Positions 21,034 to 28,305 of a DNA stretch of 64,000 nucleotides are shown here, in pieces. Under the pieces are notes generated by a model, which saw only the letters and a list, made by a program, of their open reading frames with translations, searched no databases and had not been told where the DNA came from. The stretch's first letter is position 1; each line of letters begins with the position of its first letter. The position numbers and the translations under genes are program-made. Source of the stretch: DATLWN01 sp963764315 (lineage in GTDB: Bacteria > Pseudomonadota > Zetaproteobacteria > Mariprofundales > Mariprofundaceae); assembly GCA_963764315.1 (NCBI GenBank), contig CAVXSB010000008.1:5780-69779 (forward strand), written 5' to 3'.

Positions 21034-21654
21034 TCACTTCATCGATTTCTGGATAATGGACTTCATCATCTCCCGATCTTTGGCCGGGATATCCGCCTGA
21101 TCGTCCGGCTGCGGTGCGGACGGTTGCGCTCGTTTGTTATGCAGGGAAGAAAGCCTAGCAGCCTTGCCCTGCCGTGAGAAGGGATAGCCTCTCGGGATGG
21201 CCTTGCCGAGCATATTGCCCAGATCGATGGCATAAGGGGCCAGCCGGCTCTCTTTCAGCCAGTCCTGATGGTACCTCGGCTCGTAGGTGGTGAAGATCAG
21301 GAAGCACAGGGAGATCAACAGCAGGCCGCGCGCCATGCCGAAGAAGATGCCGAGGGTGCGGTCGGTGGCGGTCAGCTGCGCCATGTCGACCAGCTTGCGG
21401 ATGATGGCGCCGGTCAGGCCGACGATGAGCATGACGGCAACGAACACGAGCGCGAAGCCGGCGATATCGGACACGGTGCCCTTCGGCATCCATTGTCCGA
21501 GGAAGTCCCCGGTGACGGCGGAGGTGCGGCTGGCGACGATGAAGGCAACGACGAGCCCGATCAGGGAGATGACCTCGCGCACGAAGCCGCGCCACAGCGA
21601 CAGCACCATGGACAGCCCGACGATGGCGATCAGCAGATAGTCGAAAAAATTCAA
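21034..21654 (-). CDS. cvpA: CvpA family membrane protein
   Basis: 206 residues, with four membrane helices in the first ~130 (FFDYLLIAIVGLSMVLSLWRGFVREVISL opens the family). The hydrophilic C-terminal tail is longer than in E. coli. Linked to colicin V export and envelope homeostasis in enterics. It overlaps radA by 4 bases and precedes purF, as in many proteobacteria. Confidence 0.92.
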   Translation of the reverse strand: MNFFDYLLIAIVGLSMVLSLWRGFVREVISLIGLVVAFIVASRTSAVTGDFLGQWMPKGTVSDIAGFALVFVAVMLIVGLTGAIIRKLVDMAQLTATDRTLGIFFGMARGLLLISLCFLIFTTYEPRYHQDWLKESRLAPYAIDLGNMLGKAIPRGYPFSRQGKAARLSSLHNKRAQPSAPQPDDQADIPAKDREMMKSIIQKSMK

Positions 21655-23030
21655 GCCAGACCCGCCTGTACCGCGTCGGCCAGGCGCTGCACCGGGATGC
21701 AGGCGATGGCCGCTTTCGAGGACGGCGCCATCTTAGCAAGAACGTCAGCCTCCTGCACCCTCGCATGGTTGTCCCTGGACAGCATGACGCGCGCGAAGCC
21801 CAGGCTGGCGGCCTCGCGGATGCGCGCCTCCGGCTGGCCCACGGGGCGCACCTCGCCGGTCAGGCCGACCTCGCCGAACACGGCGATGTCGGCGGCCAGC
21901 GGTTTGTCCCGGTAGGCGGAGATGATGGCGAGCAGCACGGCCAGGTCGGCGGCCGGCTCCTGGATGCGGGCGCCGCCGGCGACGTTGACATAGACGTCGT
22001 GGCTGGAAAGCGGGATGCCGACGCGCCGCTCCAGCACGGCGGTGAGCATAGCCACGCGCGCCGGGTCCAGGCCGACGGACGAGCGCTTGGGCGTGGCATA
22101 GACGGTGGGGGCGACCAGGGCCTGCACCTCCACCAGCAGCGGGCGGGTGCCTTCCAGACAGGCCAGCACCACCGAGCCGGGCGTATCCTTGGCGCGCTCG
22201 GCCAGGAAGATGCGCGAGGCGTCCCGGATGCCGAGCAGGCCCTGCTCGGACATCTCGAAGACGCCGATCTCGCCGGCCGGGCCGAAGCGGTTCTTCACGG
22301 CGCGCAGGATGCGGTGGGCATAGCCGTGATCGCCCTCGAAATACAGCACGGCGTCGACCATATGCTCCAGCACGCGCGGGCCGGCGATGCTGCCGTCCTT
22401 GGTGACATGCCCGATCAGGATCAGGGCGTGGCCCATCTTCTTGGCCTGCTGGATCAGGGCGCTGGCGCAGTCGCGCACCTGGGCTACGGTGCCGGGGGCG
22501 GAGCTCAGGCGGTTCGTGGTCGTGGTCTGGATGGAATCGACGATCAGCAAGCCCGGCTTCAGCTTCGCCGCGGTGGCCAGTATCCCCTCGAGCTCCGTGC
22601 CGGCGGCCAGCTTCAGGTTCGCATGCAGCGCTTCGATGCGCTCGCCGCGCATCTTCACCTGCTGGGGCGATTCCTCGCCGGTGACATACAGTACCGGGCC
22701 GCCTTCGGCGAAGCGGGCCGCGGCCTGCAACAGCAGCGTGGATTTGCCGATGCCCGGCTCGCCGCCCAGCAGGATGGCCGATCCCGGCACGATGCCGCCG
22801 CCCAGCACGCGATCGAGCTCGCCAATGCCGGCGGACCGGCGTGGGGCATCCTGGCTGTCGATGTCGGTGATGGCGTCGGGGGCGAGTGGTTCGGCCTTGG
22901 TGCCGCCGCGGGGCAGCTCGGCCGCCGTCTCCTCGGCGATGCTGTTCCATGCCAGGCATTCGGGGCATTGCCCCAGCCATTTGCGGTGCTCGGCCCCGCA
23001 GTTCTGGCAGACGAACAGGGTTTTCGACAT
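21651..23030 (-). CDS. radA: DNA repair protein RadA
   Basis: About 459 residues from ATG 23030 (an in-frame ATG at 23039 is possible). N-terminal zinc finger CQNCGAEHRKWLGQCPEC, RecA-like ATPase with GGEPGIGKSTLLLQ (Walker A), the RadA KNRFGP motif (VKNRFGPAGEIG), and a C-terminal Lon-protease-like domain (HDVYVNVAGGARIQEPAADL). RadA promotes branch migration in recombinational repair. First gene of the radA-cvpA-purF-lipase unit. Confidence 0.95.
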   Translation of the reverse strand: MSKTLFVCQNCGAEHRKWLGQCPECLAWNSIAEETAAELPRGGTKAEPLAPDAITDIDSQDAPRRSAGIGELDRVLGGGIVPGSAILLGGEPGIGKSTLLLQAAARFAEGGPVLYVTGEESPQQVKMRGERIEALHANLKLAAGTELEGILATAAKLKPGLLIVDSIQTTTTNRLSSAPGTVAQVRDCASALIQQAKKMGHALILIGHVTKDGSIAGPRVLEHMVDAVLYFEGDHGYAHRILRAVKNRFGPAGEIGVFEMSEQGLLGIRDASRIFLAERAKDTPGSVVLACLEGTRPLLVEVQALVAPTVYATPKRSSVGLDPARVAMLTAVLERRVGIPLSSHDVYVNVAGGARIQEPAADLAVLLAIISAYRDKPLAADIAVFGEVGLTGEVRPVGQPEARIREAASLGFARVMLSRDNHARVQEADVLAKMAPSSKAAIACIPVQRLADAVQAGLA

Positions 23031-23180
23031 GCGGCGCATTGTAAGCGGCGGCTTGGGCAAAGGCCATGGCCGACGTCATGCCGGGGGCGGTCGCGCTTCC
23101 GCGAAGACTGACAGGTGGGTGGTGTTCCCTGTGGCGGCTACGCCGGAAGGGGTGGCTTCATGGTGCAGATGGCCGGTGTT

Positions 23181-23224
23181 CCTTCGGCATTGGGGATGAG
23201 CGTTCTCACCCCCAATGCCGAAGG
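23181..23224 (-). terminator. Long perfect inverted repeat after the cytochrome gene
   Basis: Arms CCTTCGGCATTGGGG (23181-23195) and CCCCAATGCCGAAGG (23210-23224) are perfectly complementary over 15 bp. The loop contains TGAG-CGTT-CTCA, which can extend the stem. It lies 7 bases after the stop of the cytochrome gene. No T-run follows on either strand, so terminator is the most likely but not certain role. Confidence 0.5.
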
Positions 23225-23231
23225 TCTGGTG

Positions 23232-23921
23232 TCAATCGCTGTCGCGTTTCTTCGCGCCATGCTCATCCGCGTCGCCGTGCTCTGCCTTGGCATGATGCTC
23301 GTCCGCGTCGCCGTGTTCCGTTCTGGCACGGTGCTCGTCCCCATCGCCACGCTCCGCTTTGGCGCCATGCTCATCCGCGTCGTTTGCTTCGTTGTCGATA
23401 GCATTCGCCTGCCGATCCAATTGCGCGTACTGCCGTGGCGATAGCTTGGGGAACGGCCCCTTGACGAAGGCGACGATGTCCCAGATGGCGCGGTCATTAT
23501 GTTCCTTCTGCCATGAGGGCATGCCGGTCATCTTGATGCCATTCTTGATGACCCAGAATACCTCCGACGGCGACATGTCCGTGGTCGATTTCCACAGGCG
23601 CGGCGGTATCGGCTGCATGCCGCGGCTGATTTCGGTGGGGTATGCCCCGGGCGCCCCATGGCATTCGGCGCAGTCGTCGCGGTAGATCATGAAGCCCTTC
23701 TGGATCATCGACGGCTCGGTAAGCGCCGGGGTGGGGATGTTTCGCGCGTGCCAGGCCACGGAGGCATCCGATGTCATGCTCAACATTGTGGCGACGGTTG
23801 CGTTCTCCGGCCTGTTCGCTGCGACGTCGTAACGGCCGGAGTGCATGTATGCCCATGCTCCTGCCGGGATGAGTACGGCGGCAAGCACGAGTGTGAGCAA
23901 GGCGGTGCTGATGATTTTCAT
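23232..23921 (-). CDS. Cytochrome c with His/Asp/Glu-rich repeat tail
   Basis: 229 residues from ATG 23921, with AGGAGGAG about 9 bases upstream. A signal/anchor helix (ALLTLVLAAVLIPAGAWAYM) precedes a cytochrome domain with CAECH and GAPG, and TGMPSWQ with the likely Met ligand. After residue ~180 come four imperfect copies of a ~12-residue unit DADEHGAKAEHG, ending KKRDSD. The tail is unusual and could bind metal (inference). A related fold occurs in class I cytochromes of respiratory modules. Confidence 0.85.
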   Translation of the reverse strand: MKIISTALLTLVLAAVLIPAGAWAYMHSGRYDVAANRPENATVATMLSMTSDASVAWHARNIPTPALTEPSMIQKGFMIYRDDCAECHGAPGAYPTEISRGMQPIPPRLWKSTTDMSPSEVFWVIKNGIKMTGMPSWQKEHNDRAIWDIVAFVKGPFPKLSPRQYAQLDRQANAIDNEANDADEHGAKAERGDGDEHRARTEHGDADEHHAKAEHGDADEHGAKKRDSD

Positions 23922-24173
23922 GATGGATTCTCCTCCTCTTGGTTGGCCGCGGATGGCTCCCTGCCCGGCCAGGCGGTGCAATGTCCACCTGAATATGAAC
24001 TGAGGATGAATCTACCGATGACCCTATATTGTCGATTTCAATGTGGCGGAGCGGCATTTGCCGAAGCGGCATAAGAGCGGATGCGTGCTGTTGCGCAAAG
24101 CGCAGAGGGAATAAGGCAAGGGCCGGGTCGGGGATTCGGGGCTGCATCGATCTGTCTCGCATATGGCGGGGGC

Positions 24174-24202
24174 TTGCCAATACCGGACCGCGGCGGTATA
24201 AA
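24174..24202 (+). promoter_or_regulatory. Sigma70-like promoter of the SAM-riboswitch transcript
   Basis: TTGCCA (24174-24179), a 17-base spacer, and TATAAA (24197-24202). The predicted start, about 24209, lies just before the aptamer. Confidence 0.6.
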
Positions 24203-24226
24203 TCGGCGCACAATTTGTTGATCCGG

Positions 24227-24340
24227 CTTTATCAAGAGCAGTGGAGGGTTACGGGCCCTGTGAAACTGCGGCAACCGGCCAAGGCGGAGTAATCCGATCG
24301 GCGAGGTGCCAATGCCTGCCCCAAGAGGGGAGCGATGAAG
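24227..24340 (+). ncRNA. SAM-I (S-box) riboswitch aptamer
   Basis: P1 forms between CTTTATC (24227-24233) and GATGAAG (24334-24340). Conserved S-box elements appear in order: AAGAGCAGTGGAGGG, GGGCCCTGTGAAACTGC, GGCAACC, and GGTGCCAATGCCTGCC. These match the SAM-I family (kink-turn, pseudoknot and SAM pocket regions). SAM-I riboswitches turn methionine/cysteine genes off when S-adenosylmethionine is plentiful. The downstream gene is annotated by similarity as threonine synthase, followed by sulfur-carrier genes. Confidence 0.93.
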
Positions 24341-24380
24341 CGCGGGTTGTCACGATGGCGCCTGGTGCGCTCCCGTTTTC

Positions 24381-24416
24381 AACCCCCGCTTTTTCAAGCG
24401 GGGGTTTTTTCTTTTT
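24381..24416 (+). terminator. Riboswitch expression-platform terminator
   Basis: AACCCCCGCTT (24381-24391) and AAGCGGGGGTT (24396-24406) form an 11-bp stem with a TTTC loop, followed by a T-rich tract, before any coding region. The 5' arm can instead pair with GATGAAGCGCGGGTT (24334-24348), which includes the 3' strand of P1, giving an antiterminator. SAM binding would hold P1 and free the terminator. Confidence 0.88.
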
Positions 24417-24469
24417 GGCCGGGCGGATTCGGGCGGGGACAGGATGCCCCGCAATTAAGGAGTGTTGAA

Positions 24470-25726
24470 ATGAGCCAGAGCATTGTGCGAGCCCTGAAAT
24501 GCCGGGAATGCGGACAGGAGTACGAGATTGCGCCGACGCATGTCTGCGAGTTCTGCTTCGGGCCGCTGGAGGTCGTTTACGATTACGACAAGATCCAGGG
24601 GGTGCTGACGCGCGAGCTGATCGAGTCCCGGCCGCAGACGATGTGGCGCTACCGCGAGCTGCTGCCGATCGACGGCGATCCCAAGGTCGGGGCCCAGGTC
24701 GGCTTCACGCCGCTGGTGCGCGCACATAATCTGGAGAAGGTGCTTGGCGTGTCCGAGCTCTACATCAAGAACGACGCGGTCTGCTATCCGACGCTGTCGT
24801 TCAAGGACCGCGTGGTGTCCGTGGCACTGTCCAAGGCCGTGGAGTTCGGCTTCACCACCGTGGCCTGCGCCTCGACCGGCAACCTGGCCGGCTCGGTGGC
24901 GGCCAATGCGGCGGCGGCGGGGCTGGAGTCCTACGTATTCATCCCGCACGACCTGGAGCAGGGCAAGGTGCTGGGCGCCGGTATCTACGGTACGCGCATC
25001 GTCGGTATCGAGGGCACCTACGACGATGTGAATCGCCTGTGCTCGGAGATCGCCGGCAATTACGGCTGGGCCTTCGTCAACGTCAACGTGCGCCCGTTCT
25101 ATGCCGAGGGTTCGAAGTCCTACGGCTACGAGATCATGGAGCAGCTGGGCTGGCGTGCGCCCAAGCATGTGGTGGTGCCGATGGCCTCCGGCTCGCTGTG
25201 CACGAAGATCGACAAATCGATCAAGGAATTCGTCAAGCTCGGCCTGATCGAAGACGCCGGCACGGCCGTGTACGGGGCCCAGGCCACCGGCTGCTCGCCG
25301 ATCTCCAAGTCGGTCAAGGAGGGCACGGATCTGATCCATCCGGTGCGCCCGGATACCGTGGCCAAGTCGCTGGCCATCGGCAACCCGGCCGACGGCTATT
25401 ATGCGAACCGCGTGATCAAGGAATCCGGCGGCTGGTCCGAGGACGTGTCCGACGCCGAGATCATCGAGGCGATCAAGCTGCTCGGCGAGACCGAGGGAAT
25501 CTTCGCCGAAACGGCCGGCGGCGTGACGCTGGGTGTGGCCAAGAAGCTGATCGAGCAGGGGCGCATCCCGCGGGACGAGTCCATCGTCATCTGCGTCACC
25601 GGCAACGGCCTGAAGACGCAGGAAGCGGTCGTCGACGCCGTCACCAAGCCGCGCATCATCGGCCCCAGCCTGCGCGAGTTCGACGCGCTGGCCGAGGCGG
25701 ACGAGGTTGAGCGCAAGGCCGCCTGA
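24470..25726 (+). CDS. thrC: Threonine-synthase-like PLP enzyme, possible homocysteine synthase
   Basis: 418 residues; AAGGAG lies 7 bases before the ATG. An N-terminal zinc-ribbon-like segment (CRECG...CEFC, residues ~11-29) precedes the fold-type II PLP domain: PTLSFKDR carries the Schiff-base Lys, and ACASTGNLAGSVAANAAAAG binds phosphate. By family it makes threonine from O-phosphohomoserine. However, it is under a SAM-I riboswitch and sits directly before a ThiS/MoaD carrier, a NIL protein and cysK. This suggests it may instead form homocysteine from phosphohomoserine and a thiocarboxylated carrier (inference). Family assignment is firm; reaction is open. Confidence 0.85.
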   Translation: MSQSIVRALKCRECGQEYEIAPTHVCEFCFGPLEVVYDYDKIQGVLTRELIESRPQTMWRYRELLPIDGDPKVGAQVGFTPLVRAHNLEKVLGVSELYIKNDAVCYPTLSFKDRVVSVALSKAVEFGFTTVACASTGNLAGSVAANAAAAGLESYVFIPHDLEQGKVLGAGIYGTRIVGIEGTYDDVNRLCSEIAGNYGWAFVNVNVRPFYAEGSKSYGYEIMEQLGWRAPKHVVVPMASGSLCTKIDKSIKEFVKLGLIEDAGTAVYGAQATGCSPISKSVKEGTDLIHPVRPDTVAKSLAIGNPADGYYANRVIKESGGWSEDVSDAEIIEAIKLLGETEGIFAETAGGVTLGVAKKLIEQGRIPRDESIVICVTGNGLKTQEAVVDAVTKPRIIGPSLREFDALAEADEVERKAA

Positions 25727-25761
25727 GAAGCTATGCTGATTCAAAACAAAAGGAGTAAGAC

Positions 25762-26043
25762 ATGACAGTGAAAGTGAGAATCCCGACCCCGCTGCGCAAG
25801 CTGACCGGGGGTGCCGACGAGGTCGGTGTCGAAGGCGCGACCATCGGCGAGTTGATCGACAACCTGGAAACCGCCCATGCCGGCCTGAAGCCGCGGCTGT
25901 GTGACGAGGCCGGCGAGATCCGCCGTTTCGTCAATATCTACGTCAACGACGAGGACGTGCGCTTCCTGGACGGACGCAACACGGCGCTGAAGGACGGCGA
26001 CGAGGTTTCGATCGTGCCGGCCATCGCCGGAGGGCGGGCTTGA
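25762..26043 (+). CDS. ThiS/MoaD-family sulfur carrier protein
   Basis: 93 residues, beta-grasp (ubiquitin-like) fold: VKVRIPTPLRKLTGG at the start, IGELIDNLE helix, FVNIYVNDEDVRFL and GDEVSIVPAIAGG. The mature carriers of this family end in GG, activated by an E1-like enzyme and converted to a thiocarboxylate. Here two residues, RA, follow the GG, so processing by a JAMM-type peptidase is probably needed, as in the CysO/HcyS systems; none is seen in the window. AAAGGAG precedes the start. Confidence 0.9.
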   Translation: MTVKVRIPTPLRKLTGGADEVGVEGATIGELIDNLETAHAGLKPRLCDEAGEIRRFVNIYVNDEDVRFLDGRNTALKDGDEVSIVPAIAGGRA

Positions 26044-26279
26044 GGCTGCGCATCTACCTGACCTTCTCGGCCGAGAACGTGCGCGAGCCGATCATCTGGA
26101 AGCTCGGGCACGAGTTCGAACTCGTCACCAACATCCGCACGGCGGAGGTGCGCGACGACATGGGACTGGTCGGCCTGGAGCTGGACGGCGAGCGCGAGGT
26201 CATCGAGCAGGCCGTGCGTTGGCTGGAGGGACAGGGAGTGCATGTCGGGCCGATCGAGCAGAACGTGCTCGAGGGTTGA
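26040..26279 (+). CDS. NIL-domain protein
   Basis: 79 residues, TTG start overlapping the sulfur-carrier stop by 4 bases. LRIYLTFSAENVREPIIWKLG and GLVGLELDGEREVIEQAVRWLEGQGVHV match the NIL domain, also found at the C-terminus of the methionine importer ATPase MetN and in proteins tied to homocysteine formation. Probably a small partner or amino-acid-sensing subunit of the neighbouring PLP enzyme (inference). Confidence 0.82.
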   Translation: MRLRIYLTFSAENVREPIIWKLGHEFELVTNIRTAEVRDDMGLVGLELDGEREVIEQAVRWLEGQGVHVGPIEQNVLEG

Positions 26280-26280
26280 A

Positions 26281-26347
26281 TTAACACCAAATCAATGGCA
26301 TAATACTTTAATTAACAATTGTTATGGTGTGAATAAGGTGGTGAGCG
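26281..26347 (+). promoter_or_regulatory. AT-rich promoter/operator region before cysK
   Basis: A short AT-rich gap in a GC-rich operon. It contains the palindrome AACAATTGTT (26314-26323), nested in a wider dyad ACACCA (26284-26289) / TGGTGT (26325-26330). It could be an internal promoter with a repressor site for cysK; no known operator was recognised. Confidence 0.35.
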
Positions 26348-27280
<933 letters not shown>

Positions 27281-27330
27281 TTTCCGGGCGGTGGCCAGCC
27301 ACCGCCCCCAACCCCGATATAGGAACACAT

Positions 27331-28154
27331 ATGATCGACTTTACCGAAGAGCAAATCGAGCGCTATTCGCGCCACATCATCCTGCCCGAGGTGGGCGCCG
27401 AGGGTCAGAGCAAGCTGCTCGAATCCAAGGTGTTCATGATCGGTGCCGGTGGCCTGGGCTCGCCGGTGGCCTATTACCTGGCCGCCGCCGGCGTGGGCAC
27501 CATCGGTATCGCCGATGCCGATGTCGTGGACATGTCCAATTGCAACGCCAGATCATCCATAACCAGGGCCGCGTCGGCATGCCGAAGGTGGAGAGCGCGC
27601 GCGAGACCATCCGCGCCTTGAACCCGGACGTGGAGGTCAAGACCTACAACTATCGGGTCGAGGCCGAGAACATCCGGGAGATCATCCGCGATTACGACCT
27701 TGTCATCGACGGCTGCGACAATTTTCCGACGCGCTTCCTGGTCAACGATGCCTGCTATTTCGAGGGCAAGCCGCTGGTCTCCGGTGCCATGTTCCGCTTC
27801 GAGGGGCAGGTGGCGACCTTCAAGCCGACCCACGACAAGGAAGGCCCGTGCTACCGCTGCCTGTATCCGGAGCCGCCGCCGGCGGGCCTGGTGCCGTCCT
27901 GCTCCGAGGCCGGCATCCTGGGGGCGCTGGCCGGTGCGGTGGGCACCATCCAGGCGGTGGAGGCCGTCAAGGAACTGCTCGGCATCGGCGAATCGCTGTC
28001 CGGCCGGCTGATGACCTTCGATGCGCTGCGCATGGAGTGGAAGAAGCTGCGCCTGCGCAAGGATCCCGCCTGCCCGCTGTGCGGACCGAATCCGACGGTG
28101 ACGGATCTCGTCACCTACGAGCAGGCCTGCGACCTGCAGTTCGGACATTCTTGA
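27331..28154 (+). pseudogene. moeB: MoeB/ThiF-type E1 adenylyltransferase, frame broken by one base
   Basis: The N-terminal frame reads IERYSRHIILPEVGAEGQ and the nucleotide-binding IGAGGLGSPVAYYLAAAG, then VVDMSN, after which it runs into unrelated sequence. The next frame carries on with LQRQIIHNQGRVGMPKVESA and the rest of the family to the stop: LVIDGCDNFPTRFLVNDAC, Zn cysteines CYRCLYP and CPLCG, and PSCSEAGILG. One T appears to be missing after position 27540 (AAT-TGC for AAT-TTG-C). The restored protein (~275 residues) would adenylate the sulfur carrier. Whether this is a real mutation or a sequence error cannot be told. Confidence 0.85.
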
Positions 28155-28162
28155 TCGGACCG

Positions 28163-28273
28163 TAAAATGGCGTCCCTGTCATTTTACTTTGTCGGTGCGT
28201 AAAAGCGCGGTTTCACGCACCTCGAAAAATCGGAAACAGGTTTCCGATTTTGATGGCACGTCCGTGTGCCATG
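28163..28273 (+). repeat. Array of four consecutive hairpins, moeB-sir gap
   Basis: Four perfect inverted repeats in ~110 bases: GTAAAATG/CATTTTAC (28163-28188), GGTGCGT/ACGCACC (28195-28222), AAAATCGGAAAC/GTTTCCGATTTT (28227-28252) and ATGGCAC/GTGCCAT (28254-28273). Stem sequences are unrelated to one another. No T-tract of terminator type follows. Confidence 0.8.
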
Positions 28274-28305
28274 GGTTCCTTTTCTGCGGACAGGAGTTGA
28301 ATTAA

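Noticed and set aside
24381..24416. Simple terminator of an upstream gene
   Set aside because: No plus-strand gene ends nearby, and the 5' arm pairs with the P1 region of the SAM-I aptamer, so it is an expression platform.
27538..27545. Programmed ribosomal frameshift in the E1 gene
   Set aside because: No slippery heptamer or downstream structure is visible; a single missing T explains the break better.
28163..28273. CRISPR array or REP repeat family
   Set aside because: The stems are different in sequence and there are no equal-length direct repeats with spacers.
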